From positions 13,264,809 through 13,328,808 of the forward strand of contig CM031864.1 of NCBI GenBank assembly GCA_018697195.1: a DNA stretch of 64,000 bases. Direction: 5' to 3'. Origin of the DNA: Certhia americana. Taxonomy: Eukaryota > Chordata > Aves > Passeriformes > Certhiidae. The notes beneath the pieces are model-generated. The model did not search any database, was not told the DNA's origin, and saw nothing but the letters and a program-made list of their open reading frames with translations. Both the position numbers and the translations under genes were made by a program. Below are positions 11,173-22,872 of the stretch, in pieces (position 1 is the stretch's first letter; every line of letters begins with the position of its first letter).

Positions 11173-13540
11173 GTAAGTAGTGCCATCTTTGGGGAGAGTG
11201 GGGAGGGGCTCTTTAAATTTTGATTTGTTATACTGCAAACATGAAGAACCATGAATAGTCATTTTTTCCTTGGAACAGAATAACACTATGTATCACTATA
11301 ATTAATTTAGACTCTGTGAGTCATTTTACATTAATTTTAATAAAAATGATACATGCACTGGAGGGGGCCTTGAGAGTAGACACAAATTAAATGAAGAGAA
11401 AACTAACATGCTTGTAACATACATAGTCTGTTGGCTTGCTTTTTCTTGCTGAACTTGTAAAATGTATTTTTACCAATAGAATGCTCATTAGAATTACTTT
11501 AATGGTCATTAAACTAGATATTCAAACACACAGAAATGATTACATAAATGCCTAGATGTGTCTTTTAGCCTGTTATATAGAAAATATCGTGAACTACAGG
11601 CACTGCTTATAAATGCTGCAGCTACGGCTCAAACAATTGACTTTTCTCAGAGCTTTTTCCATTGATGACATAGCCTTTGATGGAATAAGTCATAATGATT
11701 TTAGCTTTGTGTTCATAAAGGAATAAAAGATGATGGTTATAAACAGATAAGAACTCAGTGTCCTCTGCAGCTGATGAATAAACACCCCAAACTGCATAGT
11801 ACTCTGGGGACTGTAAAAAATAGACAGAATTATCTGTTTCAGCCTCTTCCCTTTTTTTCCTGACTCTTTACTACTGAGGACCTTTGACTGCAGAATAGGG
11901 TGTGGCTTGGTAATGTATCTTTCAGAGTGAAATTTGCTTCTTTGCTCTATATTCATTTTTGCTTTGCAAATTCAAGGTAAATGTTTCCCTCAAAAAACCC
12001 CACATTCAACAGCCCTCTAATAAAGTTATTCAAAATAACTAATGTCTACTTAATAAAATGTTTTCCCTCCTTTAATTAAACCTTGATGCATTGCTAACTT
12101 GACTATCAAACCAAGAAACAGCATATTTGAAAGGAATGTTTTTTCTCAGGATGCGTGTGAAATTATGTAGTGGAAAGTTCCTTACTTGAGAGATAATAAA
12201 TCTCTAATATAGGTTTTTAGTATCTTAGGTTGGGGAGGAGCAAAGAATAAAATATATTCTAAGCAATATATTTGAAGGCTTTGTATCTCATTTGTATGTG
12301 TCAACAGAAAATAAAAAAAAGGGCCCCAAGAGGATAGGGCTTGTCAAAAAGCCAGTTTGCTTATCAAAGTGAATTCTATGCAGTACTTTTCCTAATGCTT
12401 TATTTAGTCCTATTTTCATTATCTTAACTGCATGTGTTTCTTCATTTGGCTGAGAGGATTCACACTGCAGTAAATCACAGAGCATATTTTTGTTTTCCTT
12501 CTGACATGTATTCTACATTTTTATTCATTTTAAAGTCACCATTTTTCATACACCTACCAGGTAAAATCCATCTCCCATTAAAATCCAAGTGCCCCAATGA
12601 CTGTAGTGGGAATTGCATCAAATTTATATTCCCTATGCTTCCTTAAAAATTCCATCCTTTGAACACACTTGCAAGACCATTCTTTAGTAGTTCCTTGGCA
12701 AAGCCGTTTTGTTTTACCCATGTTCATCTTCCCATGAAAACACAAGCTGTCATTCTAAATGCAGTATTTAGCTCTTCACATAGACATTGTGGCAACAAAT
12801 GAAGGACCAAGAAAGAAGTTTTCAAGCTATGTGCATCTTTGGTCTCACCTAAGTGATTCAGTCTGTAGTTTACATGATTAAAAAGCTTGTTAAAAAAGGG
12901 AATTAAAGTAATTGTCATCTGTAATTACGTAGGAGAATATGCACTCAGCAAAACTTCAAACTCACTTTGTGATACCAATGTTGGCAATACAATGATGAAG
13001 AGGAAGTCTTTCACAACCAGACATTACCCCATCAATCAGTTTGCAGCCAGGAGAAAAATTGACTTTGTCATGATATGGTTCTTAAAGCAAAAGTAATAAA
13101 TTCTATAGAAACAGCAAGCCTACAGCGTAGCTAATTTATTCATTATCCACCCCAGAAAAATAATTAAGTCATGCTTTCTTTCCTGGCTCTTCATTACAGT
13201 TTAGCCTTTTTCTGCAGCAGTCAGTGACTGAATGCTTATTAAAATAAATTAGCTGCAAAACTTTTAACTTTGTCTTAAAGAAAAACTAATCCACTTTTCT
13301 AGTGGAAACAACATTGATTAAATAAACCGAGTTTCATGCCGAGACAACTAATTCCTTTAGCCACAGTTTCCTATCTTAAATCATGTTGTATCTGTATTAG
13401 TTTGAGAAGTATATAATGAGCTGTGAGTTTATAATTGGTATTAACCTCTTTCCTCTATGCATTTCGGCTTTTTAGCCTGGGTGAATGAAATCACTATGCA
13501 GCCTATAGACATTCTTGTACTTGTGTATCCTTTTTTTCAG
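11173..13540. other. Unannotated AT-rich DNA
   Basis: No gene or repeat family is recognised. Short open frames at 11690-11956 (minus), 12434-12646 (plus) and 12887-13096 (plus) lack recognisable content. If the exon chain described nearby were real this would be intron. Confidence 0.45.
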
Positions 13541-13679
13541 GATGCATACATGAAGTCACTCAGACATACTCTGTTATTCCTCTGGTCCAGCTGTTACAGA
13601 CAGACTGCCTTGACAGGAAGAAACTTCATCCATACCAAACTGCTTCACAGGTACTACACAGGAATATCACTTTAAGAAA
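13541..13679 (+). other. Candidate internal coding exon 2 of a speculative gene
   Basis: A strong acceptor (CCTTTTTTTCAG) ends at 13540 and a strong donor (AAA/GTAAGTG) begins at 13680. Of the three frames only one is open through the full 139 bases: it starts after two bases, gives 45 codons (contains VIPLVQLLQTDCLDRKK and YQTASQVLHRN) and leaves two bases. Another frame, open from 13457, stops at 13673-13675, just before the strong donor. A weaker alternative donor (CACAG/GTACT) lies at 13651. This is the best-bordered exon-like segment in the window. I do not recognise the family, and conservation is unknown. Confidence 0.3.
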
Positions 13680-14260
13680 GTAAGTGTTTGCAAACTTGCT
13701 CATATTTCATGTAAAAAATATGGAATGTGAGCATTTAAAATAACATTTGAACCTGATCCACAGACAAGCTGAAATAATGACAACACTCTCTCAAAACAAT
13801 TTGTGTTTCACATAAAAACACATCGTACAAGGCCAAACGCTGCAAAATGAGCAAATAAAGCTGAAGGAATTGTCACACTATGACCTGTGTAGAGTTTCCC
13901 ACATCACTGTTTTAAAAAATATATAGGTTCGTACTTTTAAAAGTAAATATTTTCTTTAATGCCAGCAGCAGTAATCAACCAACAGTTTGCTAAGTAAAGC
14001 AATCTAGTGATGAATCAATCAGATCACATATATTCTAGCTGCTACAACAAAAGAGATAATAAGAATTTGATGTGAAATAGTGATTAATATAATTAATCCA
14101 GGGATAAATCCATCACCCCTTCCCAAGACCAACCTTGTCACAGGGCATCAGAGGGGCTGGCTGATGCAGAAGCACAGCTCAGCAATAACTGCAGCCTGAG
14201 GGTGTTGACATCCTCTGCACTCACAACAATCCCCTGTGCACTTGTGCACTTCCAGTGGCT

Positions 14261-14310
14261 CTGAATATTTATAAAACCCTCAGCCTCCTCTTCAGCACCC
14301 CATTCAGCTC
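14261..14310 (+). promoter_or_regulatory. TATA-like box at edge of GC-rich island
   Basis: TATTTATAAAA (14266-14276) is a good TATA-box match, followed about 30 bases later by a pyrimidine-rich CCCATTCAG segment that could act as an initiator. It sits at the left part of the GC-richer block 14100-15060. No transcript start can be proven from sequence. Confidence 0.2.
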
Positions 14311-14559
14311 CTCTGCCCTAGGAAGAGCGTTTTTCTAAAGAAGCCATGTGCATCATGGATTTTAGTCCCTGTAGTCCCTCATTACCAGCTGCCAAAGCTT
14401 CTCAGGATGGCACACCACCACTGCACAGAGCAGCCAAAAGACCTGCTGTTTGAGGCTGGCTTTTGTCCCAGTGCACAGCAACCATTTTCATGTGTCGGGG
14501 AAAAGAAAATACAAAAATCTCCTCTTCCACACATGTTGTGGGTCCAACTGCACTGCACA

Positions 14560-15035
14560 GGAGGGCGGGAAAATCTGCGCGGGGTGACTCTCAGATTACA
14601 AAGAGCATTCATCAGGCAGGGCTGCTCTCAGCTCCAGTTAATTCAGTAGCAAACAACCAAGTACCTGACGGGCCTTGGCAACTGCTCCATCTTCTGGGTT
14701 GCCTGAGTCCTCTGGGGCCTGGGCAGGGAACTCAGGGAGGACAGGGATGCAGGCAGACAGGGCCCCCTTTGAGGGTCTGGTGATGGCCCTTTGTCCCCCA
14801 GGGCAGGCTGCCAGCGCTCGCTCTGCCTGCCATGATCTGCAAGACCATCCCACTCAATAATTCCTCAAACTTCCTATTTAAAAATCCACAGGTGCTGCAG
14901 GACTGGCAGAACAGAGGAAGAAAACATTCTTTATTGTCACTTTCCCCCCCACACACCTCTTTCAATTGCTTCCCTTCCCTTCTCTGCTCAGCTCGTTTTA
15001 TCTCCGCCAGGCTGCAAGAGCGCGAGGGCGGGAAG
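14560..15035. promoter_or_regulatory. CpG-enriched, promoter-like island
   Basis: In a window where CpG is rare, this segment has clusters of CpG: around 14566-14585 (GGGCGGGAAAA, GCGCGGGG), near 14815, and five CpGs in 37 bases at 14994-15030. Two GGGCGGG boxes (14563-14569 and 15026-15032) match Sp1/GC boxes, and the first, GGGCGGGAAAA, also resembles an E2F site. Open frames on both strands here (14407-14860) are GC-driven and overlap each other, so none is called as a gene. It may be a promoter of a noncoding or unrecognised transcript, or an orphan CpG island. Confidence 0.35.
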
Positions 15036-15059
15036 GGAATATGTCTGGTCTGACAGAAA

Positions 15060-18000
15060 ACTCCTCTTCTGTAGACAGGAGCTCACTGAGGGACTCTGGC
15101 TCAAAAAGGTGTTCTACATCTTGTATTGATAATATCTTTGGTCTTTGATTTACACTGTGGTTATACCTGTACTGCACAAATTCTGCCTATCTGTCATTTC
15201 TTTTTACAATACAACAATAAGCATACGAGAAACCAAAACCTAATAATCAATTGAAGAGAATCTTTAAAAAAAAAAAAAAAAAAAATGAAGAAAGGTGATT
15301 GTTCTATATTTACACCAGTGAAATATTCAGAGAAGGCAGCTTACCTATGACAGAACTGCTTCAGAATTTTTTGTTATAATAATATGTTTATTTCTTCTAA
15401 GGTGTGAATTGTAGGAAATATATTTCCTTTGTGTATTAATACAGTAGTGAAGAAATTTACAATTTTCTGGTATTAACTTGGTGTTAATATTTTCCAGTGA
15501 AAAATCTTCAGTTATATGTGTATTTCCACAGGAATATTTAAATTTGGTCTATGTTATATTTTTATACTGATATTTTTATATGTCACTTTTATCTAGTGAC
15601 AACTGGAGGCCTGTAATAAACTAAACAAATGAAAAAAAGTCCTCTCTCTAGTTGTTTTACTAGATATACTTACATCAATGACAACTTATTTAATTTGACA
15701 TATGGCACTGCCTTTCTGTTCCTTAATTGAATAATCACAAATTTTATCATTAATTAGACTTCAAGGTAAAAAATCATGTTTATAATATCTATAAAAATCT
15801 GTTCTTAAGTATAATTTTCAAAGTATTATTTTCAACATAAAGTAAAAATTATTAGTTTCTGGTGGACCTATATGCTGGCTTTTTCTCAGAACTCAAGGCT
15901 CTGCATGGAACCAGATAGTATAGAGAAGAACTACAAGATACTAGGGAATTTTTTGTAATGCTTTGGTGAGAATATGTTTTGTAAAGGAAGTGGTTCTAGG
16001 AACTTGGTTATTGACGCTGGAATGAAGTCCTGAAAGAATGGACTGCTCTGCTTGCTAAGCGACCATTCTGTTTCAGGCTGGTTTATACACCTAAATAAAA
16101 CTAGTTACACTTAAAATATAAGATTGCCTGAGTTTTGACAGCTGCATTAAGTGTAAACCGTGTAGAAGGACCAAACCTCAGGAGAAAGAAAACAAATTTC
16201 TTTATACACTCATTTTTGATTAGATTGTTTCTTTGGTAAGATTTTAAGTCATACTCAAATTTCCTACAAATATTCACAGAATTGAACTCCAAAGTGGTTT
16301 CGTCAAGTCTAAGAAAATGAGTGTATACATAAAAGCAGGCATGTGCATGGATGCATATAGATACAAACATATGCTGCAGTGAACACAAAACTGTGGACAA
16401 GGAGGGTTTTTGGACCAAGATTTAGTCTGATAAGACTCCAGGAGCTGTGGTTGTCTTCTTGCACTGAAGAGTGCCCTTAAAGTTCACAGACACAAAAGAT
16501 GACAAGATTGTTTACAAATTTCCAGAGAACTTTAAATTTATATTAGAATTTTTAAGGTTCTCCTTTATAAAACTTTTATAGCAATTGAGCAAATAAAATG
16601 CGAAACTGTGAGGTGCAGCAATAAGAGAGAGGACTATTGTGTGTTATTTATCTTGAGTCTGAAAACTATCAACAAAGAATATTTCTGGACAGTCCAAATG
16701 GTTCTGTAACCTTTGCCAAGATTTTTAGTGCCCTCTTCTGAGCATTTCATTATCTTTTTGCTCCATGTATATGTTATTCTCCCCTATTAATCAAGAATTT
16801 AAAATGCTATTATTTTTATATAGTAATTGTAAATTCATAATTAGCTATTAAAAAAGAAGATGAGGGAGAATGTCTTTTCTAAGTACATTATGTGATTGCT
16901 TTTAATACAGCTTCTCAGACTATGCCAAAATTATAGAGAAGAAGTATATGGTAAAGAATTAACACATGATATTATTGTGCAATTTTATTTTTACTCCTGT
17001 GTGTATACAAAAGTTTTTCAAACAATTGAACTTTTTTAAGAAATACTAAAAGTGTGACAAATACGGTACAATTTAATTTTGTATGGTCCCACTTGCATAT
17101 CTATTCCTCAGTACTCTTAAGGAATGTTGAGAGGAGTGAGACATTCTTGAAATTATGGGCTTGAAATAATAATTCTACAGCCAGTGGAAAGACATGGGCC
17201 ACTCACAGACCTGGGTCTGGGGAATCCAGAGCCTCCCTCTGGAGTCTCTGAGATGACTCAGAAGGGACCATATGGAGAATAGTTTCTAAATTAGGCACTT
17301 CAGACAGAGTGGCTCACTCCCATTATAAATGGGACTCAAATGTTGTGTGAACATGTTTTCAGGAGTTTCAATATTATGATTTTCAAATTATAATAGCAGT
17401 CATATTTCACACAGATTGAATTATCAGCTGTGTATCTAAAAGGCTACAGCAATTTACTGCCTTTGGTCTTCCAATCTTTGGGCTTGAAAGGCCTGAATTC
17501 TAGCACATGTCAGCCCAGGGTTTTAAGGGGAACAAAATGCAGTTTCTTCTTCTTTTAGCACTTTTTTTTCATCTCTCCCATCTCCACTCATGCTCCCGCC
17601 CACTGGATCCTGCCTTCATAAGAAAGACTGTATGAAAACAGTGCAGAAGAATTGTCCTGAAAGTCACTCAGCTATGGAAATAGGACTGAACTTTTATTTC
17701 TCATTAAATTAGAGATTTAATCATCAATTAAATCACTTCTGACTTGTTCCAGTGGATGCAAGTCCCCCAACTTCATACCTAGGTAAATGAGGGCAATCCC
17801 AATACTTGGAAACCTCTGTCTTTCAGAGTGTTATGCTAGCATCCCTTAAAGTTATTGTCTTCAAAATGGAAACTATTTTCTTTTGTTTTGAGTGTTATTA
17901 GAAACTAGGAATTAGCTGTTTTTTTACTGTAACTTACAATTCTAAATACTTTCAAATTAAGACATGCTTTACATTTTCAATGAACTAATGTACAATTTGT

Positions 18001-18490
18001 AACAAGTGAAATACATCAAATGAAAATGATTTTGCAGTGATCTAATCCCAATTAACCTCAAAGAATGTTATATGAACATAGACTGCGAAAGATTTTAATT
18101 ATAGCTGTAAATGCTATGCAATTATTGACCAAGTTTGGCAGAGATATTTTATGTTGCCTACTGTTACTATGTACTGTTAGCTTTTTAATTTGGAAGCAGA
18201 AAAAATTAATGTCAAATCACACTGGCAATTTGAAGAGTTGTGGATTGAATACTTGTTGACCACTTAAAATGATAATTCAGGCAGTCCTTCCAAAATAAAA
18301 TTTCTGTTAATAAAAAGGAAATAAACCATAACTATTATACTACAGGTGTGTGCTTGAAACAAAATTAAATGAAAATATATTAGTAAAGGAATAGATATCA
18401 AGTGCCAATTGTTGTTTCTAATTATGAAAATGTTTGCTAGTAATCTCATTAGTCTGCTTAGAAGTTGACAGTTACACAAAGCTCTCTGGC
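15060..18490. other. Unannotated AT-rich DNA
   Basis: An A20 run is listed separately. No gene is recognised. The 105-codon minus-strand frame at 16101-16418 has no familiar content. GC-richer short patches near 17200-17260 and 17500-17620 show nothing definite. Confidence 0.5.
15266..15285. repeat. A20 homopolymer
   Basis: An unbroken run of 20 A. The sequence before it is not recognisable as a retroposed mRNA or SINE. Confidence 0.95.
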
Positions 18491-18493
18491 AAC

Positions 18494-18535
18494 CTGAAAC
18501 TATAGTTTCAGAAAAAACTATGATCTGAAGATCAT
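18494..18535. repeat. Two adjacent palindromes
   Basis: CTGAAACTATAGTTTCAG (18494-18511) is a perfect 18-base palindrome. Eight bases later ATGATCT-GA-AGATCAT (18520-18535) is a 7-bp-arm inverted repeat. Either alone could arise by chance, but the pair is tighter than expected. There is no known element that I can name. Confidence 0.6.
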
Positions 18536-19012
18536 ATTTTTATACCAGCTGGATAAAGTTCAAAATTTTTTCAACCATTCCTCAATACATAAAGTTAGCA
18601 ATAAAACAGTGGAGTGCAAAGACTTTCATGATTGTAAATATATTTGTTATGTCTTCATGCCATTTGGAGGTTCAAACAGATAATACAAATCATCTTCATT
18701 AAAAGAAACCCCAGTGTATAAAATTGTAGGTATAATGAAACAATTTAAGAACAAAACTTATGTTTCTTTTTTGTCGAAGAAAAACAAATCACTTCTCAGC
18801 ACTCATTTGCTGTTTAATTTCAATACTCACATATTCCCATTTTACAGAGAAAAATGAGAAGAGAAATTTAAACATTGGAATAAAGGATCTGCTAAGGGAT
18901 TCACTATAAAGCTATGTTCTTTCTATTAAGAAGCTGTGGACATAGCACGTTTTTTGTGCTTTCATGTTATACAAAGCTCTTCTTGGACTGCACAAGGTAA
19001 TGCTGCATTTGA

Positions 19013-19265
19013 CACAGAAACAGAATAATTTAAGTTGTAAGGGACCTCTGGAGATCATCTGGTCCAACCTCTCTCTCAAAGCAGAGCCAGCTTTGAAGTT
19101 AGAGCAAGCTTCAAAGTTAGACCTGGTTGCTCAAGGTCATATTCAGTCGAGTTTTGAATATCTCCAAGGACAGAGATTTCACAACCTCTCAGGGCAACCT
19201 ATTCCAGTACTTGACCACCCTTATTTTGAAAAAAAATATTTTCTTATATCATGTTCTACACTTAG
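19013..19265 (-). mobile_element. CR1 LINE 3' fragment, minus strand
   Basis: Plus-strand text reads as the reverse complement of an avian CR1 3' end: AGTTGTAAGGGACCTCTGG, ATCATCTGGTCCAACCTC, TTGCTCAAGGTCAT, GAATATCTCCAAGGACAG, CAACCTCTCAGGGCAACCT. The element's 3' end is at about 19013 with a worn tail (ACAGAATAATTT), and its 5' truncation is at about 19265. Inside it an 18-base local duplication (AGCTTTGAAGTTAGAGCA followed by a diverged copy at 19107) interrupts the usual order. Open frame 18964-19284 on the plus strand is antisense to the element. The copy looks old. Confidence 0.85.
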
Positions 19266-19546
19266 TTATATAGTCTTCCAGTAGAAAAGTCTTGTCCCAT
19301 GAGGTAAAAAAGAAACCTTTAAACTAAGTCAGTTTCTTCATGTTTTTGGGGATTTTTTACTCAAAGAAGGGTGATATTGACTGCAGAAGGCACAAGAAAA
19401 TATTTGAAAGAACAGAGCTGCTATTAATTTGCTATATACTACTTTTGGAGGTCAGCTACGCTTGAAAGACATTTTTTCTAGTAATTGTTTAGAGCCTGTG
19501 TTGCCATTATTGATGCATTCTTGTGGTTTTATAAGTTAATTAAACC

Positions 19547-19568
19547 CAAATTCAGAATTCTGAATTTG
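19547..19568. repeat. Perfect 22-base palindrome
   Basis: The left half is CAAATTCAGAA and the right half its exact reverse complement, centred on GAATTC, with no loop. By a simple uniform-base estimate a 22-base perfect palindrome is expected about 0.015 times per 64 kb, more in AT-rich DNA. Function is unknown. It could mark the join of a degraded inverted-repeat element or form a cruciform. Confidence 0.85.
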
Positions 19569-21450
19569 AAAATATATTCATAAAGATGGGGTTTGAGCTC
19601 TCCAGCAAATTTTTACCCTTGGAAGAATAAAGTCCTAATGATCACAAAAAGCCATTTGTCTGCAGGGTGAAAGGTTTGATCAGTGTAAAATCATCAGCAG
19701 AGAAGATGAAACAGTAGATTTTAAGAACTTCTCTCCAAGAAGAGCAAGCATGATAAACAGGCAAATTGACTTCTTGAACAGGTTTATATCAGAGGGAAAA
19801 CCTGGGCTTGAAGGCTGAACAGAGAGGCCCCCAGGAGGAACCTAGGACCCCTGAAAGATCTGATCACAAACCTAAGTGTTCTGTACATAATGAAATGGAA
19901 GGAAGTTGCTTGCAGGGTTGTGTTTTTCTCTCCTGTGATCAATCTGCCATGTTTTGCTATTGAGAAAAAAAGTAATTGGATAAAAAAAATTAATTCAAAT
20001 TTTCCATTTTATTTAGTCCACCTACCTCTAAAGAATAAAATGAAGTGGAATGTTTCAAGAAAGATACTTCTATTACAAGAATTACATATAGATGGAATCT
20101 AGGTTGATTAGAGTAAGGAACTCCTGGCATGAAATACTTTCGTAAATGCTCAGCTAGTATTTAGAAGAGTATTCACCATATCATGTTATGTTTTCCTATA
20201 GTAAATATAAATCTGATAATTAGAATTGTAATCAAATGCTTAAGTAATGGCATCACACACCATTGCACAGCAAATCAAAAGCTGTGGGAAAAGGCACGGA
20301 AGATTTCTGGCATTCTGGAGTTCCTCCTGACTTGCCTGAAGTGAGTTTCAGTACTTTGTAATATTTCTGTAAAGGAACATGGCCTTAATTCTCTGCTGTC
20401 CCTTCTATCCTGCATCTCTTTATTTTAATATGCCCATCATTACCCTTTTTGGGATGTTATGTCAGTCTTAGGAGACACATCCTCTATGTAAAATTTTTTC
20501 TTATTTCTGGACTTAAACTGGCTCCTGTGATTTTTCTGAAAGGACTATGAATCACTGGGTTCTTTTTTTTGGGGGGGTTACTTTTTATTCTCCTTTTCAG
20601 TAGATCCTTTGTAATTTAAAACATTTTCAGCCAAAGTACTACCTTTTTTCATTCCTGAAGCAGATAAAGTTGCTTGCATCATTTTTTTGTGTAGTCCTCG
20701 GAGTCCAAGGTTTAGGACCTTAATTTGAGTTTGACAGATCAGCTTAAATTTTACTTTGAAGGGAAAGAAAAAGAAAAACAAAAAAAAAAAAAAAACCCCA
20801 CCCACCATGAACTGTGTGAGCATTACAATAAAATAACCTTGAAGAGACAACTTAATTAGTATTTAAGTGATCCTGAATTACAATGAAATTCCTATGGAAA
20901 TGTGAACAACCACCTGCATATCAAATAAAGTCACGAGATCATTGCCTTTACAGTAAATACAATTTTGTTCATAAAAAATTGATTTCTTAAGGAATATATC
21001 ATCAGAAGATAATAATAATTTCAAAAATTTAACTACATAGGAATGCATACATGATGCATTGCCTTATGGGAATGACTGGGAATAAGCAAGCCCGAAGTGT
21101 TAGTATGAGCTGAGTTCATGCAGAATGACCTTGGAAAAGTCATTTTTACCTGCTTGTGCTTCAGCCAGCCCAGCTGGAATAGTGCATAAAAAGCAAAAGC
21201 CAATTGATAAGCAGATGCTGCTTTTAAGCTGGCCATTAATGACATACATGAATTTCTGAGATGTATAATTTCACAGTGAAGACAGAAAGGGTGACTTGTA
21301 TTGATGTCTCTCCTAGTTTTGGCTGTAGAGTTTTTTATTTGTTTTATTTGGTTTTTAGTACACATTTGGGTTAAATATATAGAAAAAAGTATTTTTAATG
21401 GAGATCTGTTATTCAGTGTTGTGTTTCTACCCCTTTCTGTATCTTCATAG
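19569..21450. other. Unannotated DNA
   Basis: No gene is recognised. It holds an A16 run at 20780-20795 (listed separately) and a T8G7 stretch near 20563-20578. The 110-codon minus frame at 21033-21365 is unrecognised. Confidence 0.45.
20780..20795. repeat. A16 homopolymer in A-rich tract
   Basis: A run of 16 A is preceded by short A runs broken by G and C (from about 20761). Confidence 0.9.
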
Positions 21451-21601
21451 GAAGGTGCTGTATGCTAACTATGGAGAAACAAAATTCTCTCAATGTCATG
21501 TTGAGCCCGGAAGACATCCTGACATTAGCAGAAGCACAATAATTCACACTATAGATGAAACCTTACTGCCCAAGGGATTCACTGTTTTCTCTTTTTTCTG
21601 A
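21451..21601 (+). other. Candidate 3'-terminal coding exon of a speculative gene
   Basis: An acceptor-like CCCCTTTCTGTATCTTCATAG ends at 21450. Taking one base to complete an incoming codon, the frame stays open for 49 codons (starts KVLYANYGETKF) and ends in TGA at 21599-21601. This phase fits the two bases left by the candidate exon at 13541-13679. An AATAAA lies at 21844-21849, followed by T- and G-rich DNA, as expected of a short 3' untranslated region. A second frame (ending LSPEDILTLAEAQ then stop) is also open from the acceptor, so even the frame is not certain. The product is not recognised. Confidence 0.2.
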
Positions 21602-21843
21602 GATACCTCTGCAACAAGGGTTCAAAGATCTCTGAAGTCAAAGTTGGAGATAAGCAAATACTCAAGAAAAAGAAAACCTTCCAAAATAGATCAGCTGCTG
21701 GAGACACAAACCCAAACCCATTCTCCTCTCAGGTTCTGCAGCTAAGCTGAGGATATGCCTTTCTCTTCTGTGCTCACTGCAGTGACTACACAGGGAAGCG
21801 AATCCTAATCTGTGTGAATGAAAATTGGAAGAAATATAAAGAA

Positions 21844-21849
21844 AATAAA
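21844..21849 (+). terminator. Possible polyadenylation signal AATAAA
   Basis: The hexamer lies about 245 bases after the stop of the candidate terminal exon, with a T-rich stretch (GGTTTTTTAAAATTTTGGTG) just downstream. AATAAA is common by chance in AT-rich DNA, so this is supportive only in context. Confidence 0.2.
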
Positions 21850-22485
21850 ATATGTAGGTTTTTTAAAATTTTGGTGAAATTTACACTATTAAAAAAATAT
21901 TTTTTCCACTCTCCTACAAACAATAATGTTATTAAAAAGTGAAAAATAAGAGGCAGCTGCAACAGAGGAATGGAGTAAGGAATATGATGGACATTTTGAC
22001 CTGGAGTTACAGAGCTGCTAAAAAAGACTTTCTAGATTGGTGGCAAGTGGTTTGGGCTGAGACATTTTGGAACAAAAGCAAAGACTTTAGCAAGTTTATT
22101 CCAGGATAGATTGGGTTTCGGTAAGGGTGAAATACATCAGTGATCTTCTGGGGGTAGCAAAAAGAAAAAGTGAGAAAAAGTAATGAGGCATATGGCTTTC
22201 CTGTCAGTCTGGGAAATGATCTTCCAATATGTGGAAAAGTAAATTTGATCCCAATGAATGTGTGCTATAGATTATTAGGGAAAGATAATAAGACATTCAA
22301 AGAGATGTGGTAGAAAGTGTCATTTCCCCTCCCCCCTGAAAAAGTCTTCAAATTTTATAATAAAACCATAATGAATGCACAATTGTATCAGTCAAAAAAT
22401 AAAGAAAACTTAAAAAGAAAAAAAAATTATCTGTGAGGAAGGAAGGCAGTGCTTGTCAGACAGGAAAAGAAACACACTGAATTCA

Positions 22486-22518
22486 ATCTTACCATGACTA
22501 ATTTGTCTATGGTAAGAT
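22486..22518. repeat. Hairpin, 10-bp perfect arms
   Basis: Arms ATCTTACCAT (22486-22495) and ATGGTAAGAT (22509-22518) pair perfectly. Inside the loop GAC and GTC can add three more pairs with one bulged base. It is too short for a typical microRNA precursor, and about one such structure is expected per window by chance. Confidence 0.6.
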
Positions 22519-22872
22519 ACATTATTAATATGAATTTTAAAGAACTGAAACTTCATGTGTTTATTTGATAACAAATAGCAACAACAAAAATCCAAGTAAT
22601 TTTAAATAACACATCTCAAAAAAGGTAGGGATCAAAATAATGGTATCTACCAGTACCAACGATAAGTCTGTTTTTTCGAGATTCCAGTTCCATACCTTTG
22701 GGCTGAGATATAAAGCAATTTCATTCCTCATGACAATTTTTGCAATTATCTCATAGGAGCTGCTGGCAGTGCTGCTGTGATGTAGCAAAACCTTAAGTTA
22801 CCAGCAATAGACATGAATAATTTAGGAGCTAGAACAGCTTTGTGACCTGCCTCAATTATTCACAGAATGAAT

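Noticed and set aside
14382..14965. Seven overlapping open frames on both strands
   Set aside because: They come from raised GC (few stops) in the CpG island. None has a recognisable domain or consistent splice borders.
18964..19284. 106-codon plus-strand frame
   Set aside because: It is mostly antisense to a minus-strand CR1 copy.
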